NCBI RefSeq assembly: GCF_010093595.1 | Contig: NW_022985468.1 | Location: 130,615 to 194,614 of the forward strand | Length of the DNA stretch: 64,000 nt | Direction: 5' to 3' | From: Mytilinidion resinicola | Taxonomy: Eukaryota; Ascomycota; Dothideomycetes; Mytilinidiales; Mytilinidiaceae | Part shown: positions 46,368 through 57,249 of the stretch, piece by piece | Position numbering within the stretch: the stretch's first letter is position 1 | Layout: each line of letters opens with the position of its first letter | The notes under the pieces: generated by a model | The model's input: the letters and a program-made list of their open reading frames with translations, nothing else | Told to the model about the DNA's origin: nothing | Databases searched by the model: none | Position numbers and translations under genes: made by a program

Positions 46368-48376
46368 CTAGCGATTCAAGCCCATTCCCAGACTCATGCC
46401 TCCGCCCAAGAAAGCGTCAGCAGAATTCTCGATACCTTCCATAGGCATCATCCCACTCGAGTTAGCAGCGTGATCCGGCTTCTGGTTGTTCATGCCCATC
46501 GCTTGCGAAGAACGCCTATTTTTCATTTGCATGTGCTGCGCCTGTGGGTTTTGTGCCATGCGCTGTTGCGGCTGCGGACGTTGCTGGCTGCGGTTTTGAT
46601 TCATATGCTGTCTCGCCCATGCTTGCTGGGCCTGTTGAGCCTGGGCTTGCGCTTGCGCGTGAGCTTGTGCTTGTGCTTGAGCTTGTGCCTGGTATTGCTG
46701 CTGCCGATGGTCTGCTAGAGAAACCTCCTCCGGTGCCTCTTCGGCGTCGCCGTCAGCGTCCTCGTCCTCTCCTTCGCCATCCATCTGGTCGCCTGCATCA
46801 TCATCCGCACTCCCGTTGATGGTTGGAGGCGCCGAATAAACCTGTGCTGGGGTTCTCCCGTTTTGGGACAGCGAATTAGAATTAGTGTTGGCCCCTGTTC
46901 CGTTGGCAGTTGGATAGATAGGTACTGGCACGCCAGGATCGTCCATGGTGTAGTTTCGAGATCCCAACCCAATCGACTGAGGCGACGCTACAGAAAGAGA
47001 CCTCTGTGCTGCCATTCCGTTGGCGGCCTTCTTATTCTCACGAACCACTGCTTTCCATTTCTCCACGAGGTGATCGTAGTCCCAGTTTCTTAGATCCGTG
47101 CTTCGGGTTGTGAACTGCTTGAGCATGTCTGTACCGAGGTGGAGAGTGGCTGGAGGAGTATTTCCGGGAAATTGAGGATACTGTGGTGTGTTTCCAGATG
47201 ACCATTGTGCGGCCTTGAGTTGCTCGATTTCCCGCCGCGCAGCTTCCAGCTCTCCCTGTGAAATTTTCAGCGCGTCGTTAGACCGATGGTACGACCGCAA
47301 GATCTCCAGTTGCCACGACTCCTGCTGCTGTTCGCGCGACAACGTCTGCCAGTGATTCCACGCCTCGGTTAGATGATCTGACAGTTTTCTCCATTTCTCG
47401 TCGAATAAGTCCAGTGTAGGCATAGGAGATTGGGCCATTGGCGATAGAATAGAAGATGATCGGGACGCGCTGCTTTGGATTGGAAGGCGCACCCTGTAGT
47501 ATGTGTGACATGTGTCCCTAGCCAGCTTAACTAGGGCTTCGAATTGCTTTCGCCCGGGCGGGTTTATTGACCAAGAGTCGGGGCTTGGAAATGGTGATGG
47601 CGAAAAGAGGGTAGATGGTGGGGAGAGTATGCGGAGACACAGGCCGGGGAATCCTATGCTGAAGGGGTCAAAATCGAAGGGGCCTGATGTGGAAATTCGT
47701 GCACTACAACCACGCGTCGAGGTCAGCAATTAGTTTCGTGTGGTATGGAGAGTTCAAGGTCTTACCTAGCCTCCTTGAAGCTTCCCAGCACCTCCTTCAA
47801 TGCCAACTCAGCGGCCTTTCCCGTTTCCCATTCATCTGAGGCCTTATGCCGCTGTTCCATCTCAACCTTCTTCGAAACGTGCCGTGATATGTCTCGTCGC
47901 GCCTCTGGGACCGGGGCAGGACTCGGGCGTGGCGGCAGGTTGTTGATGACGCCAGTAGCATGCCAATGCAGCTCGTTCAGCGTGGTGCGCACCCTGCTGG
48001 GCTGCAGCGGGTCGTCATCCACGCCTGGTGAGTGTACGACGACGGGCGACTCGTCGCCGGTGAACGAGGGGCGCGTCGCCGAGCCGGGGGCCGATGTTTC
48101 TTGCTTGACTGAGGAAGTTCGCGCCTGGCGACGTGTGATGCCGCCGCGCAGCTTGCGGATCTCGTCGACATTGTGCACGCCATCGGGGGCCTTGGGGTTC
48201 TTGGGCTTGATGTAGAGGTCGAGGTGGCGGCCGAGCGAGGAGGAAGTAAAGGCCTGCTGGCAGAAGGGGCAGTTCTTGTCCTTGGGGGCAGCCAGCTTGG
48301 GATTGGCGGCGGTGTTTGACTCGGAGGCAGATCGAGGGGTAGCAGCTTGCGACGAGGGCTCCATGGTGGTGTCCAT
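46368..48376 (-). CDS. Conserved fungal protein with UBZ-like zinc finger
   Basis: Model complement of join(46368..47703,47766..48376) gives 648 aa; the 62-nt intron has a GCTGAC branch point. ATG 48376 has a strong GCCATGG context. A finger CPFCQQAFTSSSLGRHLDLY lies at 36-55: C-x2-C-x11-H-x3-Y, that is a UBZ4-type ubiquitin-binding layout in which the fourth ligand is Tyr instead of Cys. It is followed by KPDGVHN-like and IRKLRGGITRRQAR, conserved in this Pezizomycotina protein family. The second half has a predicted coiled coil (QLEILRSYHRSNDALKIS to REIEQLKAAQW), an acidic stretch and a Gln-Ala repeat coded at about 46620-46700. Probably nuclear; function unknown to me. Confidence 0.75.
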
Positions 48377-48881
48377 GGCCAGAGGAAGCTGCGGCACAGA
48401 TGAAACAGGTGACAAGGCTGGTGGAGGCGGGCAGCTTCACGAGCAGAGGCCCGGCAGTCAGAGCATGGCTGTGTATGGGGTCTGCGAAAGGAGAGCTGTC
48501 TGCATGCAAAAGAATGGCATCCCTGGGCGCAATCGAGCCCCCCTGATCCCCTACAGCATCGACGCACGGCTAATCCTGCGATAAATGCTTAGGTAGAGGC
48601 GCCAGTGCTCAACATATGACACAGACGCTGTGGTACAAGGCTGCATTTGTACCCATATATTTGGGTGATGCACTGTTCTCCAGCCAGCACATTGAGTCCC
48701 GCAATCATAACCAGCGACAGCGAGTCTAAGGCTCTTCTCACGGGATGCATAATGTCTTCATTATATAGGGGTCAATATCAGATTCCGGTTATGGAATAGT
48801 GCAGAGTACATAGTTCTATTCTAGGTACCTTTTCTCCTGCAGACATCCGCCGGCCATCGTCAACAAACACGTCTCCCACGC
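48377..48881. other. Intergenic between two minus-strand genes
   Basis: Promoter of the UBZ-like gene (left) and 3' region of the ABC-F gene (right). No gene or repeat is seen. Confidence 0.45.
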
Positions 48882-51389
48882 TCATACCGCCTCGCTGGCA
48901 CGCTTCTTGGTTAGCCGTGCTGCAGCTCTAGCTGCGATGTCCTCGTACTGCTGCATACCCCCATCCAGCTTTTTCAGCTGCCCCTTGACGAGCCGATAGA
49001 CGACTCCCACGCGGGACCCTGCCTCGTCTTCCGACTCCGATCCCTCGCCAGAGTCTTCGTCTGCGCGAATTCCAGGTGCCAGTTTGAAAGGACTCTCGCC
49101 CTCGACCACACATCGCATGAAGAATCGATCGTGGGTGATGACCAGTACCGCGCCCTCATAGTCCCGTAGCGCAACCACCAGTCCAAGGATCGTGTCGGCG
49201 TCCAGATGCGTCGTGACTTCGTCCAGAATGAGCAGATGAGGCGCAGACCAGAGCAGCTTTGCTAGTGCCAAACGGACCTTTTGCCCACCAGAGAGCAATG
49301 CGATTGGGACATCAGAAGCTGTTTGCCCTTGCAATCCCAAACCACCCAACGCAGCCCGAGCATCTTTCTCCAGGATATCTCCTCCCACACTCTCCATGAG
49401 ATGTGAGAGAGCCGTCATGGCTGGCTTCTCTGCTGCCAAGGCGTCCAGCTCCTCTACAGCTTGTTGAGAGAAGCGTCCGAATCTTGCGCGAGAGTGCCGC
49501 GTTATGGTGCCCTTGGTGGGTGTGAGAGCCGCTGCCCCTTCCTCGCCACTACCAACGATGAGGGAGACCAACGTAGTCTTCCCCGAGCCGTTGAGTCCAG
49601 CAAGTCCTACTCTCTCGCCAGGATGGATAGTCAGATCAATGTCCGTTAGCACTGGAGCCACTGGAACCTTCTTCCGTCCTGGGTATGAGAACGACACTTT
49701 CTCGAGCGATACCAGAACCCCAGGAAACCGCAAATCGGGTGGTGTTGCAACTAGGGATATCTTGACCGGAGGGTCGAAATCTGGCACTTCAATTTCCCCA
49801 CGCGCGGAAGTGTGGTAGCCGCCGCGGTCGCGATTGAGTTTGAAGCGTGTACCTTTGGCGCTGACCTCCATGCCGGTTCGTTCGTCCAGCTTCTTTTGCC
49901 GCGATGCCGCCTGCTTCATTCTCTTATCGTCTCCCGTCTTCTTTGCCGCTTTCACATTCTCCGTGATACTCTGTTGTGTGCTTTTCTTCTGCCGATCAAT
50001 AGCTTCTTTCATTTTCGTCAGGTATCTTGCCTTCTTATGCCGCTCCTTCTCGTAATAAGAGAGGTGTCCTCGGAATCGCTCTAGAGTCAGGTTCCGGAGA
50101 ACGAGCAGCTCTTCGGCAGCCGCGTCGGCAAAGTCTCGATCGTGAGTAACAACGACAACCGTGGTATGCTCCAGTGTGCGTACGTAGTCCTGGAGCCAGA
50201 TGATAGAGGGCAAGTCTAAGAAGTTGGTGGGCTCATCAAGAAGCAGAATATCGGCGTATTGGCACAATGCGCATGCCAGATCACAGCGCGTTTTCCAGCC
50301 ACCGGATAGTTGAGAGAATGGGTTGCTAATTCTCTCCGAAGAGAAGCCCAATCCCAGTAGTACGGTCTTAGCTTTCGATTCCGCTTCCGAAGCGTCCATC
50401 TGCCAACTTTAGTGACTAGCTATATGTGTTTGCACACACCCACTTACGAGCTCGAGAGAGGAGTGGATCCCTGCAAGCATGTCCGCAGCTGCTTGAGTTT
50501 CCTCGCTCATCTTCGTAGGATCAATGTCGGCATCTTCCTCGTCCAGCCTTTCTTATTAGTATTCGACAACCAAGAACACTGCTTCAGACACTTACTGAGC
50601 TTGCGACTGCGCCAGCTTGTCTTCCAACTCAAGGAGGGCCTTTTTGGCCTTCGCACCACGAGCGCCGCTTCGTCGAGCAGAAATCTGCCGAGCCTCATCC
50701 ACTTTCTTTGAAAGGCGCTCATAAGTGATCTTCCGATACGCTCGTACAGAGGCCAAAGAATCGCTCGTATGCTCTACCGCAGCAGAAAGTGCTGGGATAT
50801 TGAATTAGCTAAAGCTTTTCCACTGGCCAATCAAGCGGACTGACTTCGAGACTCGCGAAGGAGCTGCTCTCGCTCTCGATTGCTGCGAATGACATGTTCT
50901 AGCACAGTCTCACTCTCGAGTTTGAGATTCTCCAATTCTCCGTCCAGAGTAGAACGCGTTTGACCGAGGAGAAGAATGCGAAAGCTCCATGGAATTCCGG
51001 GGACTTGGCCTTCAGCAATGGCTTTCAGCAACGCTTGAGTTTTGTCAGCGACCTCCTATTTCTTCACCAAGAGCGGGATAGACCAACTTGACTTCCCAGT
51101 GCCATTCCGGCCCACTAGGACATAATGCTTGCCCTCTTGCAAATGCAACTCCGCATGCGAGAGAAGTTCACGTTGGGAGACGCTGATGCTGAGGTCTTTC
51201 ACTAGAATCTACCCGATTGAGGTATAGTCAGCATTGAACATTAGATCTACGAACCACGGAGCTTACCTCTTTCGACGTCGGCGCATCAACAGCGTCATTG
51301 TGAAAGCGACTCTGTTGTGCCGTCACATTCAAGACCTGTGAAGCTGATCCGGACTCCGCGGCTGCCGGCTCTTTTCCTTTCCTGACCAT
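48882..51389 (-). CDS. ABC-F family ATPase
   Basis: Model complement of join(48882..50399,50448..50547,50596..50791,50845..51033,51088..51208,51267..51389) closes phase and gives 748 aa. Two nucleotide-binding domains and no membrane segments. NBD1 has Walker A GRNGTGKST (74-82, its last codon split by an intron), signature LSGGW (274-278) and Walker B LLLDEPTNFLD (from about 295). After a basic coiled linker (ERHKKARYLTKMKEAI) NBD2 has Walker A GLNGSGKTT near 510, signature LSGGQKVRLA near 613 and Walker B ILDEVTTHLD near 635. ABC-F proteins act on ribosomes in translation and ribosome biogenesis (Gcn20, Arb1 and relatives). The orthologue here is not clear, so the precise role is inferred. 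An acidic patch interrupts the C-terminus. Confidence 0.85.
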
Positions 51390-52097
51390 CACGAAAACAA
51401 GACTCCGACTGCTTTACATCGAGAAATATGTTTTCGGGCCTCGACTGAAACGAGAATGAGAGAGCTTTAAGGCTCTTAGGTGTTCGAACATGCCGGCTTG
51501 GCGTGCAGCTAGACCCGCGGGGTAGACCCTTAAATGCAGGGTGGTGAGTCAACCTCGAATTCACAGAAGAAATAGCTCACACCTGAAATGCAACGTTTCG
51601 AGGTGCATGCGTGGTATTGGATACGAATTGAGACGCGATTGCCAGCAGAGATGATGTGACTCAGGCTTGTAACAAAGCAAAGTCTGCGGATGACTCCTCA
51701 GTTGCATGCCGTGCGAGTAAGCTACTATTCTGGATCGAAATATGAGTCTAGCCATTCAATTTTAATTTCAGTCATTGCGGTAATTCATCTCCACCAGTCA
51801 GCTGTTTGCTCCAAGTTGCAATTCAGAGGAGCACCTGATCTAGGTCACGTGGGGCATCGAGTATGTGATTCTAAAACCCGGAAACATACATGAGCTGCTG
51901 TGCCCTATACACAAGAGGGTACTCAGAAGGTACATAAATCCGCTTGGCCTGGCTGTTTTCGTTGCTCACAATACGGTGTTGCGAGAACTGGCGAGCGATT
52001 GGTCATGAGAAGGATGTCTAGGATCTAATACAACCTAGCTACGAGACGAGTTCACGCAAGATCTGCGTGTTGATTTCTGTAACGCGTACGACTTCAT
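51390..52097. other. Intergenic, nothing recognised
   Basis: 708 bp between the ABC-F start and the amidase stop, both minus strand. It should include the ABC-F promoter. No gene-like signal. Confidence 0.45.
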
Positions 52098-54019
52098 TTA
52101 GACCGCGGCCGAATTCAATTCTCTCGAGGTAGAGCTGATATACTCAGCAATTGCCAGCATCTTCTCTTCCTCAAGTCTTCGCCCAACGAGCTGGAGAGAC
52201 ACATGTGCGCCGTCGTATACTGCAGGATCGTCTAGACAAAGTCAGCATACCATTCGTGTAGATCAGTTACTCCCTAAAGCCAACTCACAGCTCTCATAAC
52301 ACGCCTTGTCTATCTTACTCGCCGGCTCAAAGCTCTCATCAAGCTTATCGACCTCCTTATCAACCGTAGTGACCGGCACAACCACCGCAGTATAGTCCAG
52401 TAGATTGACGAACGTAGTGTATCCGTAATAGTGATACTTTTCGGGTCGTGCTGCGGGGAACGGGGCCGCAGGGCATATCACGGCATCAACGGGTCTTCCT
52501 GTGCCTGTGAGCTCTTTGGTGCTGTTCCAGTATTCCATGTACTCTTTTCGTAACTCTCGGATAGTGACGTTGACGGCGGCGATTTCTGAGGCTTTGAATT
52601 GCTCGATGGCCTTGTCGCCGTATAACGCGATCTGGGGTATGGGAGGCTCTCCGGAAAGACCCAAGGCGCCATGGATATCCTCACCACCATCAAATGCCCA
52701 GGTTTTGAACTATCGGAAGTTAGTCCTTTATTTGCTTGTGTACAGAGAGTGACTTACCCCGACATCGACAATCCTTTGGTGTGAAGGAGGTTTCCATTCG
52801 ATGACCTTCGGTCGATAACGTTAGTCGTGCAGTTCCGATGAGTTTCTTGAGGACTTTACCTCATGTCCTAAGTCTACCATGGACTTCTTAACTATCTCCA
52901 ACGCCCTACGAATAGGAGGGGTAGGAGCGACCACTCCATCATGCTCCAGTAACCCAAACGCCAGTTTCCCAACTTTCGAGGCATCTCCAATCGCGCCAGT
53001 CAATTCAAGTATCTTCCTTTGCTGCTCGTACCGCCAGGGGATCTCATGAACTAGGGGATCATGGAGCCACGGTTCCTGGCTCAGCAGGCTCTTCATCAAA
53101 AGTCGCAAAGATGCTACACTCGTTGCTAGGGGTCCGACTACCGATAGAATAGAGTTCTGTCCGTCCATGGAATTCGCCATACCCTCGTAGGGCATTCGTC
53201 CAGTGGAGGGTCTGATACCATACAGACCGCAAAAGGCAGCCGGAATGCGAATCGAGCCGCCGATATCTGTGCCAAAGCCGACCGGTGAGCCCTTCAGCCC
53301 GATTAGAGCCCCTTCTCCGCCTGAGCTTCCTCCACAAGAGAGATTTCTATTCTTCGGATTCGTAGTGTAGCCAATGATGGCATTGGCAGTTTCTCCGGAC
53401 ATCAGAGAGTGCGGAACACTCGTTTTGCAGTATAGCACAGCACCCAAGTCTCGCAGCTCCCGCACCATTTCGCTCTCGACGAACTTCTCTTTGCCGGTTC
53501 CTGTCTTGCCTTGGAAGGTGCCTATCCAACCCACATATCCCATCGTCGTCTCGACACCTTTGACGTGGAATTGATCTTTCAGACTAACCGGTAAGCCATG
53601 GAGGGGACCGATGGGCGTCTTGTGCTCGGCGAAGTAGTCATCTAGCTTCTGCGCATCCTGAATCGCGGCATCGAAGAAGATTTCATGGAGGCAGTTTACC
53701 TGACTTTATTAGCGGACGGTTTGGAGGTGAGGACTCGGGATTTGAGTACGAGCTGGTGAGCAATCGCTGCTCGGTGGCAGAAGGCCTTCGTGACCTCGAC
53801 TGCGCTCCAGATTCCGCGAACTGTCCGCTTGACTATGTCGTCCGCTGTCGTTTCTGTGATCTCGATTTCTCGGTCTGTAAGGAATTGTTGGATGTATTTC
53901 CCAGTGACATCGCGTTGTTCTTCCACGCTGGGGATCTTTTCGAGGAGGTGCTCTTTTGGAATTAGGGCATTGACAGAGTCCCGCTTTGCTTGGGCACGCT
54001 GTTTCCAGTCTGTGGCCAT
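52098..54019 (-). CDS. Acetamidase-like amidase (amidase signature)
   Basis: Model complement of join(52098..52231,52289..52709,52758..52805,52860..53699,53750..54019) closes phase and gives 570 aa. It is an amidase-signature enzyme of the fungal acetamidase (AmdS-like) group: catalytic Lys at about 131 in PVSLKDQFH, cis-Ser near 214 in the GGSSGGEGAL core, nucleophile Ser near 238 in TDIGGSIRIPA. There is no signal peptide, so it is cytosolic. Such enzymes release ammonia from short amides and can feed nitrogen metabolism; the true substrate is unknown. It is divergently oriented to a second, secreted amidase 1.3 kb away. Confidence 0.85.
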
Positions 54020-55276
54020 GGCTGTGGTAATATATTGAAATCTATCCGCAAGAGTGGGGTAGTTGCATTGGTGAGTCTAAGTCGAGCTTATCGAGACTTG
54101 GCAGGTTAGAATAATAGAGAAGGTCGGTATGAATGGTTTGCTCAGGAAGCAACGTTAGAACACTTTGTATCCAGCACTTAGAAGTCTCTCCTCGACTTGT
54201 CCGTAAAGAATGTCAATATACTGACACCTGCGGGGCAATGAAGCTGTCTTTGACCTTGGGTCCGTGCTATCGACGGCGATAAAAGCTACTTTCCTAAAGG
54301 GTTGTAGTGTCCAGTTCCGTCGGCAGTTCTGTCCCGACTGTCGTCGTTACGTTCCTCTCGTGAAGAATTTCATCACACGGCCGTCGGACATTCTCTGCAC
54401 CTCAGCGTACATCTTGTCGTAGCGCAGATAGGCTATGCGAGTAAGGTTTTGCTGTCTTGATGCGTTTTGTTGCCGTTCCCGCCCGCGGTATCGACTGATT
54501 CGCTGACAATTCGATCTACAACGCGAAGCTCTTCGCATCCACAGGTCACCAATTGGTGTGGGAGACCTTCAAACCCACTCCTCTTGTAGGAGTACTCTCA
54601 ACACCATTAACCAATCTTGCGCACTAGTCGAAGTCTGAAGGGTTTGCAAGTTGCACACGGCTTATTTCTCAATCATGTCTTAGGCGTTAGTAATAAAATG
54701 AGGAAGCCCCTCCCTCTAGTCTGTTTGAATAGGACAGCCGTACGTTGTTTTCTTGCTTCTGCGGCATGACGAGTCACTTCACGGGTCTCAGGAGAGGAGA
54801 CTTGCAGGGGCCAGGAAAGTCCGAGGCCTTCAGAGCGTCGAAAGAAGATCTTATTTCATCTCATACTGAAACTTACGCATATCGTGCTCAAAAATCAATG
54901 GCTATTCACCTTCCTAAAGCGTCGATTCATATTACATCTTGTCTTAAACATACCTTATCGTGACCCCAGAAGCTACCAATAAGCCATAACGAAGATCCCC
55001 GCAAACCCCTCAGCGCCACCTACAATGCAAGATGCATATTCAAGGTCTTCTAAGCGTGAGCCGCGCAAAGACGAACCCAAAAGCGTCATTGATATTAAAA
55101 CCCACCATTCAGACATCACACAACGTCCCGCGGCACCAGGGATACCAGAAAAAGCCTGTTGATACGGCAGATGAGGATGGAAGGGAAGGGTACCCTAAGA
55201 GGAGAGACTTAAAGGTCCAATTTCAGCACTCTCAAAATCTATCTTAGTCAAGTTGCTCGACATCCTCTTCTTGACA
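54020..55276. promoter_or_regulatory. Shared upstream region of two divergent amidases
   Basis: 1.26 kb holding both amidase promoters. HGATAR words (the binding core of AreA-type GATA factors) occur at 54088-54093, 54267-54272, 54277-54282, 54426-54431 and 54955-54960, counting both strands. Their number is close to chance, so nitrogen control is only a possibility. No gene is supported in between. Confidence 0.4.
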
Positions 55277-57070
55277 ATGGCATCTATCTTTTTTGCAATT
55301 GCTGCGTACACGTTACTATACAGTGCACTGTCAACGTTATTGACATCTTCTGCTCGAGCGCTTCCAGCGTATGGATGCGCAAACGAGACCACCATCAATG
55401 GAGTCATATTTCCAGCTTTGATTGAGGCGACCACAGAAGACCTCGTCGTAGGTCTCGAGTCGAAACTCTTCACGAGTGTCGACCTCGTCAATGTATGCCA
55501 CATCCCAAGTATAGCAAGCATACGTACTAATAGAAATAGGCCTACATAGCGAGAATCCACGAAATGAACTCAACCTTGCACATGGTTACCGAAATCAATC
55601 CCGACGCGCTCAGTATCGCCGCAGCACTCGATGCAGAGCGATCCAATGGCACGAAGAGAGGGTACGATGCTTTCATGATAGCAAAGTGAGAAAGAGACTA
55701 ACTCAAATTGTAGCCCCCTTCACGGAATCCCCATTCTAATCAAAAACAATATCGCCACCTCAGACAAGATGAACAACACGGCCGGCTCCTACGCTCTCCT
55801 CGGAGCAAAAGTACCACGCGACTCTACTATAGCAGCCAAGCTGCGCAAAGCCGGTGCCGTCATCCTAGGGAAAACCAATCTCAGCCAGTGGGCCAATTTC
55901 AGGAGTAGCAACACGTCCAATGGATGGTCTGCACAAGGTGGACAGACCTACGCCGCCTACTACCCAGGTCAAGATCCATCGGGCTCATCTTCAGGCTCCG
56001 GCGTATCATCTTCCCTTGGTCTTGCGCTCGCCGCCCTGGGGACCGAGACAGATGGCTCAATCGTCAGCCCGTCGGAGAACAACAACTTGGTAGGCATCAA
56101 GCCTACCGTAGGCCTGACCTCCAGATCGCTAGTGATCCCGATATCCCAGCGTCAAGACACAGTCGGACCGATGGCACGAACAGTGAAAGACGCCGCCTAC
56201 CTCCTCCAAGCCATTGCCGGAAAAGACATTTACGATAACTACACCTCCGCCATCCCCTTCGACAGCCTCCCCGACTATGTAGCCGCATGCAACTTCTCCG
56301 CCCTCACCGGAAAGCGCATCGGCGTCCCCCGCAACGACATCTACGAGGTCGACAACGTCACTTACCCCATCATCGACGCCTTCAACGCAGCTCTCGAGGT
56401 CCTGGAAGCAGCCGGCGCCACCATCGTCGACCCGACAAACTACACGGCCTGGGACGCCTTCTTCAGCAGCACCAGCGAGACCTGCGTGCTAGACACCGAC
56501 TTCGTCTCAGACCTGAAATCCTACCTCGACCAACTAATCTATAATCCCACCGGCGTGAAAACCCTAGCAGACGTCAGCGCATTCACGCACAGCTTCCGCG
56601 CAGAAGACTACCCCGACCGTAACACCGCAGAGTGGGACCGGGCGCTGAACATAACCTTCAACAACACGTCTCCCGAGTTCTGGGCATGCTACCAGCGAGA
56701 TCTGTACTTTGGCGGTACTGGCGGACTCTTGGGAGCGTTGCAAAACTACTCGCTGGACGCGATTGTCATACCGACGGCGTTCTCGTCGTCCATTTCCGCG
56801 ATTATCGGTGCACCGATTGTAACAGTGCCGCTGGGCTCATACCCGCCCAACACGACTGTGGTCACGAACGCGAGGGGCGATCTAAATGCGACGGCGCCGA
56901 ATATCCCGTTCGGGATCTCGTTTGTGGGTGCGAAGTGGAGCGAGGCGGAGTTGATCGGGTACGCGTACGCGTTTGAGCAGAGGACGAAGGTGAGGGATAC
57001 AATTCAGCCGTACATTAAGCCGACGACGGAGTTGAGCGATGTGGTGGCGAAGCGGAAGGCTAGGATATAG
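55277..57070 (+). CDS. Secreted amidase (amidase signature)
   Basis: Model join(55277..55492,55540..55661,55714..57070) closes phase and gives 564 aa. The first ~28 residues (MASIFFAIAAYTLLYSALS then SSARA) form a signal peptide, and the mature part has many N-glycosylation sequons (for example NYTS, NVTY, NNTS), so the enzyme is probably secreted or vacuolar. Catalytic residues: Lys123 in ILIKNN, cis-Ser near 204-206 in the SGSSSGSG core, and nucleophile Ser228 in TDGSIVSP. It belongs to the GatA/AmiD-like amidases common in moulds. It differs strongly from the neighbouring cytosolic amidase, so the two are not a recent duplication. Substrate unknown. Confidence 0.88.
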
Positions 57071-57249
57071 AAAGGGGACTTGATGAGAGGGATTGAAGCA
57101 TGCATTGAACAGTTATCCTGGTTTATTGGGTATCATGACCCTCCACTCCTACCTAGACAGCGCAATCAAGAGCCTAGACTTCATACCAAAACGTGCTAAG
57201 TGAAGTGAAACCTTCGTTACCTTCTCTTGTCTGAAAGAGCATCATTCCA

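Noticed and set aside
54020..55276. Five HGATAR (AreA-type) sites between the amidases as evidence of nitrogen control
   Set aside because: A rough chance estimate for 1.26 kb on both strands is about four, so five is not an enrichment.
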